A stretch of DNA of 36,744 nucleotides from an uncultured Clostridia bacterium (GTDB lineage: Bacteria; Bacillota; Clostridia; Lachnospirales; Lachnospiraceae). The stretch is from contig CANDNA010000028.1 of the NCBI GenBank assembly GCA_947385955.1, forward strand, positions 1 to 36,744, read 5' to 3'. Made by a program: the position numbers and the translations under genes. The notes beneath the pieces are model-generated. The model was given only the letters and a program-made list of their open reading frames with translations, was not told the origin of the DNA and searched no databases. Every line of letters starts with the position of its first letter. Within the stretch, counting starts at the first letter, position 1. Positions 8,228 through 16,105 of the stretch are shown piece by piece.

Positions 8228-9316
8228 ATGACTGAAAACATACCTAAATACAAAGAGCTGGCAGAGTGGATACATAGACAGATTGAAATGAAAAAGCTGC
8301 TTCCCGGAGAAAAAATGTATTCGGAAAATGAACTCAGTCAGATGTTCGGGTTAAGCAGACAGACTGTACGCCATGCGATTGATATGTTGGAAGCTGACCA
8401 GATCGTAAAGCGGGTACGGGGCAGCGGAACATTCATTCGTGAGAATCTGTTTGTGGAGGGTTCTGCCAGAAGAAACAGGATTGCAGTCATTACGACGTAT
8501 CTGGACAATTATATTTTTCCAAAAACGATTCAGGCAATTGAGCATGTCCTGTTTAAAGAGGGATATTCGGTACAGATTGCATTTACCAACAACCTGGTAA
8601 ACAGAGAACGGACGATTCTGGAGGATATTCTGGAAAAAGATGAGGTGGCGGGACTGATTGTGGAGGCGACCAAAAGTGCGCTGCCCAATTTGAATCTGCC
8701 CTATTATCAGGAAATACAAAAAAGGAAAATACCCGTTTTGTTCATCAACAGTTTTTATCCTCTGCTGAACGCACCACATGTTACCATGAATGATAAGCAG
8801 GCCGGAAAACTGGCCACCGCGTATCTGATTGAAAAAGGCCATCGCAATATTTCCGGTATCTTCAAGCTGGATGACGGTCAGGGACATTTACGGTATGCAG
8901 GGTTTATGGAGGCACTGCATGAGGCGGGGATTGCCTGGGATGAATCGCGGATCTTATGGGTGGATACGGAGGACATCAAAGATTTTTCCAAGCTGCAGGC
9001 AAAAATCAGGGACCGGCTGGAGGGATGCAGTGCTCTGGTTTCCTATAACGACGAAGTGGCGTTTGCTTTGATGCAGGTTCTGGGGAGAATAGGCATCCGT
9101 GTTCCGGAGGATCTGTCCATTGCCAGCATTGATGATTCTGAACTGGCGGTACTTGGGAATGTGAAACTCACGTCCATTCCCTATCCGATGGAAAGGCTGG
9201 GCTGGAAGGCAGCAGGCAATCTGTTGGAGATGATAAAGAATCCGAGGTTTGACGGCAATTATGAATTTGAACTGCACATCACAGAGCGGGATTCTGTCCG
9301 GGAACTGCAGGCATAA
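8228..9316 (+). CDS. araR: AraR-type arabinose repressor (GntR HTH + LacI-like sensor)
   Basis: A 362-aa transcription factor with the hybrid architecture of B. subtilis AraR: an N-terminal GntR winged helix (about residues 5-72; ENELSQMFGLSRQTVRHAID, then RVRGSGTFI) joined to a LacI/periplasmic-binding-type sensor domain (about residues 84-360; NRIAVITTYLDNYIFPKTI, TMNDKQAGKLATAYLIEKGH, SIASIDDSELA). In Bacillus the protein represses arabinose genes and releases DNA when it binds L-arabinose. It sits directly before araA with 65 bp between and no operator seen there, so it is probably carried on the operon it controls. The only possible start is the ATG at 8228, with the ribosome site GAGGAA oddly close (about 3 nt), suggesting weak translation. 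Confidence 0.92.
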   Translation: MTENIPKYKELAEWIHRQIEMKKLLPGEKMYSENELSQMFGLSRQTVRHAIDMLEADQIVKRVRGSGTFIRENLFVEGSARRNRIAVITTYLDNYIFPKTIQAIEHVLFKEGYSVQIAFTNNLVNRERTILEDILEKDEVAGLIVEATKSALPNLNLPYYQEIQKRKIPVLFINSFYPLLNAPHVTMNDKQAGKLATAYLIEKGHRNISGIFKLDDGQGHLRYAGFMEALHEAGIAWDESRILWVDTEDIKDFSKLQAKIRDRLEGCSALVSYNDEVAFALMQVLGRIGIRVPEDLSIASIDDSELAVLGNVKLTSIPYPMERLGWKAAGNLLEMIKNPRFDGNYEFELHITERDSVRELQA

Positions 9317-9381
9317 AAGACATGATGCCTGTCCGGATGACATAGGATACTATTGTTAAGAAATAACAGGAGGTAAGAAAC

Positions 9382-10881
9382 ATGAAAGCAGCAACAAATT
9401 ACAAATTCTGGTTTTGCACCGGTTCTCAGGATTTATATGGGGATGAATGCCTGAGACATGTAGCGGAGCATTCTGCAAAAATTGTGGAAGGGCTGAATGC
9501 AGGTGGGAAGCTGCCTTTTGAGGTGGTATTGAAGCCTACTCTGATTGACCAGGCTTCTATCAGAAAGACCTTTAATGATGCCAACAACGATGCAGAATGT
9601 GCAGGTGTGATTACCTGGATGCATACATTTTCTCCTGCAAAAATGTGGATTATCGGTCTGCAGGAATATAAGAAACCCCTGTGTCATCTGCATACACAGT
9701 TCAATGAAGAGATCCCGTATGATACGATGGATATGGACTTTATGAATGAGAACCAGTCTGCGCATGGCGACAGAGAGTACGGACATATTGTAAGCCGTAT
9801 GGGAATCGAAAGAAAGGTGATCGTAGGACACTGGGCAGATGTGCGTGTACAGGAAAAGCTGGGAAGCTGGATGCGTACAGCCATCGGCGTTATGGAATCT
9901 TCTCATATCCGTGTATGCCGCTTCGGAGACAATATGAACAATGTGGCGGTAACAGAAGGCGATAAAGTGGAAGCACAGATCAAGTTCGGATGGGAAATCG
10001 ACCACTACAATGTAAACGATCTGGTAGAATTTGTAGATGCTGTATCTGAAGGGGATGTGAACGCTCTGACAGATGAATATTACAGCAAATATGAAGTGGC
10101 TCTGGAAGGCAGAGAGGAAGCTGAATTCAGAAAACATGTGGCTGTGCAGGCACAGATTGAAATCGGTATGGAGAAATTTTTGGAGGACGGCAATTATCAG
10201 GCATTCGTGACCCACTTTGGGATGCTGGGCGGACTGAAACAGTTACCGGGCCTTGCAGTACAGAGACTGATGGAAAAAGGCTATGGCTTCGGCGGCGAGG
10301 GTGACTGGAAAACCGCTGCTATGGACCGCCTGATCAAAATTATGACGGCAGGTATTCCGGATGCAAAGGGAAGCTCTTTTATGGAGGATTATACTTATAA
10401 TTTTGTACCCGGAAAAGAAGGTATCATTCAGGCACATATGCTGGAAGTATGTCCGGCTATCGCAGAAGGCCCTATTACCATGAAATGCCAGCCTCTTTCT
10501 ATGGGGAACAGAGAGGATCCGGCACGTATCGTATTCCAGGCAAAGGAAGGCAGCGGTATCGCCACATCCCTGATTGACCTGGGCCACAGATTCCGCCTGA
10601 TTATCAATGCGGTTGACTGCAAGAAGGTAGAAAAACCGCTTCCCAAACTGCCGGTTGGTATCAATTACTGGACACCTCAGCCTGATCTGTATACAGGTGC
10701 AGAAGCATGGATTCTGGCAGGGGGCGCACACCATACAGCTTTCACCTATGACCTGAGCGTGGAACAGATGGTTGACTGGGCGGCTGCAATGGGAATTGAA
10801 AGCGTCGTCATTGATAAGAACACGACTATCAGAGACCTGAAGAATGAACTGAGATGGAATGAACTGGCATTCAGATTTTAG
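9382..10881 (+). CDS. araA: L-arabinose isomerase
   Basis: Cytoplasmic isomerase (499 aa, standard length) converting L-arabinose to L-ribulose, the first step of the pathway. Active-site residues line up with E. coli AraA (E306, E333, H350, H450): here E306 in GGEGDWKT, E335 in FMEDYTYNF, H352 in AHMLEVCP, and H450/H451 in GGAHHTAFT. The N-terminus FWFCTGSQDLYG is the family hallmark. A near-ideal ribosome site (AGGAGGT) precedes the ATG. It is followed 22 bp later by the kinase gene. Regulation is expected through AraR at the operon promoter. Confidence 0.98.
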   Translation: MKAATNYKFWFCTGSQDLYGDECLRHVAEHSAKIVEGLNAGGKLPFEVVLKPTLIDQASIRKTFNDANNDAECAGVITWMHTFSPAKMWIIGLQEYKKPLCHLHTQFNEEIPYDTMDMDFMNENQSAHGDREYGHIVSRMGIERKVIVGHWADVRVQEKLGSWMRTAIGVMESSHIRVCRFGDNMNNVAVTEGDKVEAQIKFGWEIDHYNVNDLVEFVDAVSEGDVNALTDEYYSKYEVALEGREEAEFRKHVAVQAQIEIGMEKFLEDGNYQAFVTHFGMLGGLKQLPGLAVQRLMEKGYGFGGEGDWKTAAMDRLIKIMTAGIPDAKGSSFMEDYTYNFVPGKEGIIQAHMLEVCPAIAEGPITMKCQPLSMGNREDPARIVFQAKEGSGIATSLIDLGHRFRLIINAVDCKKVEKPLPKLPVGINYWTPQPDLYTGAEAWILAGGAHHTAFTYDLSVEQMVDWAAAMGIESVVIDKNTTIRDLKNELRWNELAFRF

Positions 10882-10903
10882 ATAAAAGAAGGAGGGGTTT
10901 TCC

Positions 10904-12511
10904 ATGAGCATGGATAAAAATGCAGTAAAGAGTACGATTGAAGCCGGCAAGGCGGTACTTGGCATCGAATTTGGCTCTACCCGTATCAAAGCCGTACTGG
11001 TGGGAGAGGACAATGCACCCATTGCTTCCGGCAGCTATGACTGGGAAAATGATTATGTGGACGGTATCTGGACCTACAGTCTGGACAAAATTCATACAGG
11101 GCTGCAGGACTGCTATAAGAGCCTGACAGAGGATGTCAGGGCGCAGTATGGAGTGAGCATCAAATCTCTGGGCGCTATCGGTTTCAGCGCTATGATGCAT
11201 GGTTATATGGTGTTTGATAAAGAGGGCGAATTGCTGGTGCCGTTCAGGACATGGAGAAATACCATTACAGAGCAGGCATCCGAAGAGCTGACAAAGCTGT
11301 TCCAGTATCATATTCCTCAGAGATGGAGCATTGCCCATCTGTATCAGGCATTTCTGAACAAAGAGGAGCATGTAAAAGATATTACCTATATGACGACTCT
11401 GGCAGGCTATATTCACTGGAAACTGACCGGTCAGAAGGTATTGGGGGTAGGGGAAGCCTCCGGTATGTTCCCCATTGATATCGCAACAGGAGATTTCAAT
11501 CAGAAGATGATCGGACAGTTTGATGAAGTGACGGCTTCGGGCGGATTTTTCTGGAAACTGGCTGATATTCTTCCGAAAGTACTGACAGCAGGTGAGGATG
11601 CAGGCAAACTGACAGAAGCAGGCGCCAGATTCCTGGATGTAAGCGGTGAACTGGAAGCCGGGATTCCGCTGTGCCCTCCGGAAGGTGACGCCGGTACCGG
11701 TATGGCGGCAACCAACAGTGTGGCGGTACGTACCGGTAATGTTTCTGCAGGAACCAGTGTATTCGGCATGATCGTACTGGAGAAGGAACTTTCGAAAGTA
11801 CATGAAGAAATTGACCTTGTAACCACGCCCAACGGTCATCTGGTGGCTATGGCACACTGCAATAACTGTACTTCTGATCTGAATGCATGGGTAAACATTT
11901 TTAAAGAGTTTGCTGAGAGTTTTGGCATGGATGTGGATATGAACAGGCTGTTTGGTACGCTGTACAATAAGGCGCTGGAAGGGGATGCCGACTGCGGCGG
12001 CCTGTTGGCATACAATTATTTCTCAGGGGAACATATTGTGGGGATGGAAGAAGGCAGGCCGCTGTTTGTCCGTACGCCCAATGCAAAGTTTAACCTTGCC
12101 AACTTTATGAGAGTGAACCTGTTTGCATCTCTGGGTGTTTTAAAGACGGGACTGGATATTCTGTTTAAAGAAGAGGGAGTTCAGGTAGACGAGATTCTGG
12201 GTCATGGCGGATTGTTTAAGACAAAAGGTGTGGGACAGAAAATTCTGGCGGCAGCCATCAATACACCGGTTTCTGTCATGGAAACAGCAGGTGAAGGCGG
12301 CGCATGGGGGATTGCACTGCTGGCTTCCTATATGATTCACAAAGAAGACGGAGAAACTTTGGATGCTTTCCTGAACAGGGCAGTATTTGCAGGTGAGAAA
12401 GGAAGCCGTATTGAGCCGGATGCGGCTGATGTGGCTGGCTTTGATACCTTTATTGAGCGTTATACGAAGGGTCTGCCGATTGAGCGGGCAGCAATCGACT
12501 TCCTGAACTGA
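10904..12511 (+). CDS. araK: FGGY-family sugar kinase, AraK-type ribulokinase
   Basis: A 535-aa FGGY kinase, most likely phosphorylating L-ribulose to L-ribulose-5-phosphate. The ATPase fold is shown by [16 protein letters not shown] near residue 20, [16 protein letters not shown], the probable catalytic Asp in [10 protein letters not shown], and [13 protein letters not shown] and [16 protein letters not shown] in the C-terminal half. It does not look like classical AraB. From memory it resembles the Clostridium acetobutylicum kinase first annotated as a xylulokinase and later shown to be ribulokinase AraK. Its place between araA and araD, with no other kinase in the operon, supports that role. 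A GGAGGGG ribosome site precedes the ATG. Xylulokinase activity is the alternative. Confidence 0.85.
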   Translation: MSMDKNAVKSTIEAGKAVLGIEFGSTRIKAVLVGEDNAPIASGSYDWENDYVDGIWTYSLDKIHTGLQDCYKSLTEDVRAQYGVSIKSLGAIGFSAMMHGYMVFDKEGELLVPFRTWRNTITEQASEELTKLFQYHIPQRWSIAHLYQAFLNKEEHVKDITYMTTLAGYIHWKLTGQKVLGVGEASGMFPIDIATGDFNQKMIGQFDEVTASGGFFWKLADILPKVLTAGEDAGKLTEAGARFLDVSGELEAGIPLCPPEGDAGTGMAATNSVAVRTGNVSAGTSVFGMIVLEKELSKVHEEIDLVTTPNGHLVAMAHCNNCTSDLNAWVNIFKEFAESFGMDVDMNRLFGTLYNKALEGDADCGGLLAYNYFSGEHIVGMEEGRPLFVRTPNAKFNLANFMRVNLFASLGVLKTGLDILFKEEGVQVDEILGHGGLFKTKGVGQKILAAAINTPVSVMETAGEGGAWGIALLASYMIHKEDGETLDAFLNRAVFAGEKGSRIEPDAADVAGFDTFIERYTKGLPIERAAIDFLN

Positions 12512-12532
12512 AAATGGGAAGGTAACAATGCT

Positions 12533-12596
12533 GCAGCCGGACACTTTGCAGGACAGACTAACAGACAGCAGGAGGCGGTAAAGTTTGTCTGGCTGC
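12533..12596 (+). repeat. Long imperfect inverted repeat between araK and araD
   Basis: GCAGCCGGACACTTT (12533-12547) is nearly complementary to AAAGTTTGTCTGGCTGC (12580-12596). The RNA would fold into a stem of about 15 bp with a 32-nt apical region. No T run follows, so it is not a standard terminator. An mRNA processing or stability element is possible. Confidence 0.65.
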
Positions 12597-12628
12597 GGTA
12601 TCAATATAGAAAGGGAGAGTCACGGAAC

Positions 12629-13327
12629 ATGTTAGAAGAACTGAAAAAAGAGGTCTATGAAGCCAATATGCTGCTTCCCAGATATGGCCTGGTTACCTTT
12701 ACCTGGGGAAATGTAAGCGGAATTGACAGAGAACAGGGACTGTTTGTAATCAAGCCCAGCGGTGTGGACTATGATAAGCTGACCTGGGAAGATATGGTAG
12801 TGGTGGATCTGAACGGCAATAAGGTGGAAGGCAAGTATAAGCCTTCTTCTGATACCCCCACACATGTGGAAATTTATAAGGGTTTCCCGGAAGTGGGCGG
12901 CGTGGTACATACGCACTCCTCCTGGGCTACCAGTTGGGCACAGGCGGGCAGAGGGATACCCTGCTATGGGACCACACATGCCGATTATATGTATGGAGAG
13001 ATTCCCTGTGTCAGAAACCTGACCAAAGAAGAGATTGATGCAGGATATGAAGTCAATACAGGCGTGTTGATCGTAGATTACTTTAAGGAGAATCAGATCG
13101 ACGTGACGGCGATGCCTGCGGTACTGTGCAAAAATCACGGGCCTTTTACCTGGGGGAAGGATGCACATGAAGCTGTGCACAACGCCGTGGTGCTGGATGA
13201 GGTTGCCAAGATGGCTGCCCGTTGTGAAATGATCAATCCGAAGAACAAACCTGCACCGCAGGAGCTGCAGGATAAACATTATTTCCGGAAGCACGGCGCG
13301 AATGCGTATTACGGACAGAATACATAA
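12629..13327 (+). CDS. araD: L-ribulose-5-phosphate 4-epimerase
   Basis: Zinc-dependent class II aldolase-fold epimerase (232 aa) converting L-ribulose-5-P to D-xylulose-5-P, which feeds the transketolase encoded next. Zn-binding and catalytic residues align with E. coli AraD (D76, H95, H97, H171; D120): here D75 in SSDTPTH, H94 and H96 in VVHTHSSW, H170 in KNHGPFTWG, and D119 in TTHADY. GNVSG near residue 30 is the phosphate-binding block. The ATG follows GGGAGAGTCACGGAAC. It completes the AraA-AraK-AraD set. Confidence 0.97.
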   Translation: MLEELKKEVYEANMLLPRYGLVTFTWGNVSGIDREQGLFVIKPSGVDYDKLTWEDMVVVDLNGNKVEGKYKPSSDTPTHVEIYKGFPEVGGVVHTHSSWATSWAQAGRGIPCYGTTHADYMYGEIPCVRNLTKEEIDAGYEVNTGVLIVDYFKENQIDVTAMPAVLCKNHGPFTWGKDAHEAVHNAVVLDEVAKMAARCEMINPKNKPAPQELQDKHYFRKHGANAYYGQNT

Positions 13328-13404
13328 TCAGACAGACTATGGACGCAGCGCCAGGAGTGTGCTACAGTAAAAGAAGCAGAATATATATCATGGAGGACAA
13401 GGTT

Positions 13405-14244
13405 ATGGACAAACTGGAATTAGCAAAAAAAGCTAATGAAGTGCGTAAAGGTATCGTAACGGCAGTACACAGTGCAAAGGCGGGGCATCCCGGCGGATCA
13501 CTTTCTGCTGCTGACATGTTTACTTATCTTTATTTTGAAGAAATGAATATTGATCCGGCAAATCCGAAGATGGAGGACAGGGACAGATTCGTGTTGTCCA
13601 AAGGACATACGGCACCCGGACTGTATTCCGTACTGGCAAACAGAGGCTATTTCCCGGTAGAAGATTTAAAGACGCTGCGTAAGCTGGGGTCTTATCTGCA
13701 GGGTCATCCCTGTATGCAGGAAACACCGGGTGTGGATATGTCCAGCGGCTCTCTGGGACAGGGACTTTCCGCAGCTGCCGGTATGGCACTGGCAGGAAAG
13801 ATGGATCAGAAATCCTACCGGGTATACTGCCTGTGTGGTGACGGCGAGATTCAGGAAGGCCAGATCTGGGAAGCAGCTATGTTTGCAGGACACAGAAAAT
13901 TAGACAACCTGGTGGTAATTGTGGATAACAACGGTCTGCAGATTGACGGTAAGATCGAAGATGTATGCTCTCCTTATCCGATTGACAAAAAGTTTGAAGC
14001 CTTCAATTTCCATACCATTAACATCAATGGAAACGATATGGATGAAATCGCGGCAGCGATGAAGGAAGCAAGAGAGACCAAAGGCCAGCCCACCGCTATC
14101 ATTATGAAAACCGTAAAGGGCAAGGGTGTATCCTTCATGGAGAACAATGCCGGCTGGCATGGAAAAGCGCCCAATGATGAGGAATATGCAACGGCTATGG
14201 CAGACCTTGATAAAATCGGAGAAGAACTGGGAGGTGCAAACTAA
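13405..14244 (+). CDS. Transketolase, N-terminal (ThDP-binding) subunit
   Basis: A 279-aa half-transketolase that binds the thiamine diphosphate diphosphate and Mg2+. Together with the following gene it forms the two-subunit enzyme common in Clostridia and archaea. Signatures: AKAGHPGGSLSAADMFTYLYF, SSGSLGQGLSAAAGMALAGK and the ThDP motif GDGEIQEGQIWEAAMFA...VDNNGLQIDG. The ATG at 13405 is chosen because GGAGG at 13392-13396 is 8 nt upstream; an upstream in-frame ATG would add 22 residues unlike the family. It overlaps the next gene by one base (TAATG). In this operon it channels xylulose-5-P from arabinose into the non-oxidative pentose phosphate pathway. Confidence 0.95.
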   Translation: MDKLELAKKANEVRKGIVTAVHSAKAGHPGGSLSAADMFTYLYFEEMNIDPANPKMEDRDRFVLSKGHTAPGLYSVLANRGYFPVEDLKTLRKLGSYLQGHPCMQETPGVDMSSGSLGQGLSAAAGMALAGKMDQKSYRVYCLCGDGEIQEGQIWEAAMFAGHRKLDNLVVIVDNNGLQIDGKIEDVCSPYPIDKKFEAFNFHTININGNDMDEIAAAMKEARETKGQPTAIIMKTVKGKGVSFMENNAGWHGKAPNDEEYATAMADLDKIGEELGGAN

Positions 14245-15188
14245 TGGCTGACGTAAAGAAAATAGCAACAAGAGAAAGCTACGGCAACGCACTGGCTGCA
14301 TGCGGTGAAAAATATCCCAATCTGGTTGTATTGGATGCCGATCTGGCAGGCGCTACGAAAACAGGCGTATTTCAGAAGGCATTTCCGGACCGTCATATCG
14401 ACTGTGGTATTGCAGAATGCAATATGACCGGCATTGCAGCAGGACTGGCTACCTGTGGTAAGATTCCTTTTATCAGTTCCTTTGCTATGTTTGCAGCAGG
14501 CCGGAACTTTGAGCAGGTAAGAAATTCCATCGGGTATCCTCATCTGAATGTAAAGATTGGCGCAACGCATGCGGGAATCACAGTCGGTGAGGACGGCGCA
14601 ACCCATCAGTGCAACGAGGACATCGCTCTGATGAGGACCATTCCCGGCATGACGGTAATCGTACCTTCTGATGATGTGGAAGCAAAAGCAGCGGTAGAAG
14701 CAGCGATCAATTTTGACGGTCCTGTTTATCTGCGGTTTGGCCGGGCAGCAGTGCCGGTGATCAATGGCGGAGAGAATTATCAGTTCCGGATCGGCAAGGG
14801 TGTGGTTCTGAAAGAAGGAAAAGATGTGACCATCATTGCCACAGGAACCTGTGTTTCCGGAGCGCTGGAAGCGGCTGAAAAACTGGCTGTGGATGGTATT
14901 GACGCAGAGGTGATCAATATTCATACGATCAAACCGCTGGACGAAGAACTGGTTCTGGCTTCTGCCGGAAAAACAGGTAAAGTGGTAACTGTGGAAGAGC
15001 ATTCCGTAATCGGCGGACTGGGCAGTGCAGTCTGTGATGTGCTGAGTGAAAAACAGCCTACCAAAGTATGCCGGATTGGCATGAACGATGTATTTGGTGA
15101 ATCAGGAACAGCGTCCGGCCTGCTGGAGAAATACGGACTGGACGGAAACGGCATTTATGACAAAGTAAAGGCATTTGTGCAGAAATAA
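14244..15188 (+). CDS. Transketolase, C-terminal subunit
   Basis: The 314-aa partner carrying the pyrimidine-binding and C-terminal domains of transketolase. Visible features: DADLAGATKTGVFQKAFPDRHIDCGIAE, with the Glu that activates ThDP, GATHAGITVGEDGATHQCNEDIALMR, and the C-terminal domain block GKVVTVEEHSVIGGLGSAVCDVLSE. The start ATG overlaps the stop of the N-terminal subunit by one base, so the two chains are translationally coupled. A dxs-like alternative is unlikely, because Dxs is a single longer chain. With Rpe next, it links arabinose to the pentose phosphate pool. Confidence 0.95.
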   Translation: MADVKKIATRESYGNALAACGEKYPNLVVLDADLAGATKTGVFQKAFPDRHIDCGIAECNMTGIAAGLATCGKIPFISSFAMFAAGRNFEQVRNSIGYPHLNVKIGATHAGITVGEDGATHQCNEDIALMRTIPGMTVIVPSDDVEAKAAVEAAINFDGPVYLRFGRAAVPVINGGENYQFRIGKGVVLKEGKDVTIIATGTCVSGALEAAEKLAVDGIDAEVINIHTIKPLDEELVLASAGKTGKVVTVEEHSVIGGLGSAVCDVLSEKQPTKVCRIGMNDVFGESGTASGLLEKYGLDGNGIYDKVKAFVQK

Positions 15189-15201
15189 ATTGGAGAAGGT
15201 T

Positions 15202-15864
15202 ATGGAGACAATTGTTTCACCATCGATTTTGGCTGCGGACTTTAATATTCTGGGTGAGCAGATACAGGAAGTGGAAAAATCCGGTGCAAAATATCTTCAT
15301 ATTGATGTGATGGACGGGCTGTTTGTCCCGTCCATATCCTTTGGTATGCCTGTTATCGCATCCATCAGAAAGCAGACAAAGCTGTTTTTTGATGTGCATC
15401 TGATGATTGTAGAACCGATACGGTATGTGGAGGAGTTTGCCGGTCTGGGGGCGGACCTGATTACCATTCATCTGGAAGCGGCTGACGGGCATGTGGAGGA
15501 GACATTGGATAAGATTCATGGGCTGGGTTGTAAAACAGGGCTTTCCATCAAACCGGCCACACCGGTATCTGAGCTGGAACCATATTTGGATAAGACAGAT
15601 ATGATACTGATTATGACGGTGGAGCCGGGGTTTGGCGGGCAGAAATACATTCCGGCATCCACGGAAAAGATCCGTGAAACAAGAAGGCTTTTAAAACAGC
15701 ATGGGCTGGAAGTGGATGTACAGGTGGACGGCGGTATCACGGCGGACAATGTGTCTGTTGTGAGAGAGGCGGGAGCCAATGTGATCGTGGCAGGAAGCGC
15801 TGTTTTCAAAGGCAGCATCGGGGAAAATGTACGTATACTGCTGGAGCGCAGCAGCATTGTCTGA
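15202..15864 (+). CDS. rpe: Ribulose-phosphate 3-epimerase
   Basis: TIM-barrel metalloenzyme (220 aa) interconverting D-ribulose-5-P and D-xylulose-5-P. Family motifs in order: SPSILAADFNILG at the N-terminus, HIDVMDGLFVPSISFG, DVHLMIVEP, MTVEPGFGGQKYIP, DVQVDGGITADN and VAGSAVFKG at the phosphate-binding end. The ATG at 15202 is preceded by GGAGAAGG; longer forms would start in the transketolase 3' end. It is 13 bp downstream of the transketolase gene. It balances xylulose-5-P and ribulose-5-P so that transketolase has both substrates. Confidence 0.95.
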   Translation: METIVSPSILAADFNILGEQIQEVEKSGAKYLHIDVMDGLFVPSISFGMPVIASIRKQTKLFFDVHLMIVEPIRYVEEFAGLGADLITIHLEAADGHVEETLDKIHGLGCKTGLSIKPATPVSELEPYLDKTDMILIMTVEPGFGGQKYIPASTEKIRETRRLLKQHGLEVDVQVDGGITADNVSVVREAGANVIVAGSAVFKGSIGENVRILLERSSIV

Positions 15865-15880
15865 AGGCTGATACCGGCGG

Positions 15881-16048
15881 ATGAATGGGGCGGCTCTTTA
15901 TGCGGTTTTGCAGAAATTTCCGGAATTGACAAGACTTTCCGAGTATGCTAATCTGGGAATAATCGAAAACCGTAAAAGCATTGACGAAGAGAGCAGGCAG
16001 CTGCTGAGATCTGCTTTAAAACAGATGAAAAGAAGTGGTAACACGTAA
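15881..16048 (+). CDS. Small ORF, 55 codons, unknown
   Basis: A short ORF between rpe and the operon terminator. It encodes a 55-aa soluble, helix-prone, charged protein beginning MNGAALYAVLQKFPELTRLS and ending KQMKRSGNT; the middle reads NLGIIENRKSIDEES. Amino-acid use is ordinary and protein-like, with no cysteine or tryptophan. The stop at 16046-16048 is 3 bp before the terminator stem. The ribosome site is poor (GGCGG abutting the ATG), which lowers confidence; it could rely on coupling or be a gene remnant. I do not recognise the family. Confidence 0.45.
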   Translation: MNGAALYAVLQKFPELTRLSEYANLGIIENRKSIDEESRQLLRSALKQMKRSGNT

Positions 16049-16051
16049 ATT

Positions 16052-16088
16052 ACGTCTTCTTATCTTATGGGTAAGAAGGCGTTTTTTT
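16052..16088 (+). terminator. Strong intrinsic terminator of the arabinose operon
   Basis: ACGTCTTCTTA (16052-16062) pairs with TAAGAAGGCGT (16072-16082) over 11 bp (one G-T), followed by seven Ts. It separates the arabinose/pentose operon from metG. Confidence 0.9.
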
Positions 16089-16105
16089 AGGAAAGGAAAA
16101 CGGCT

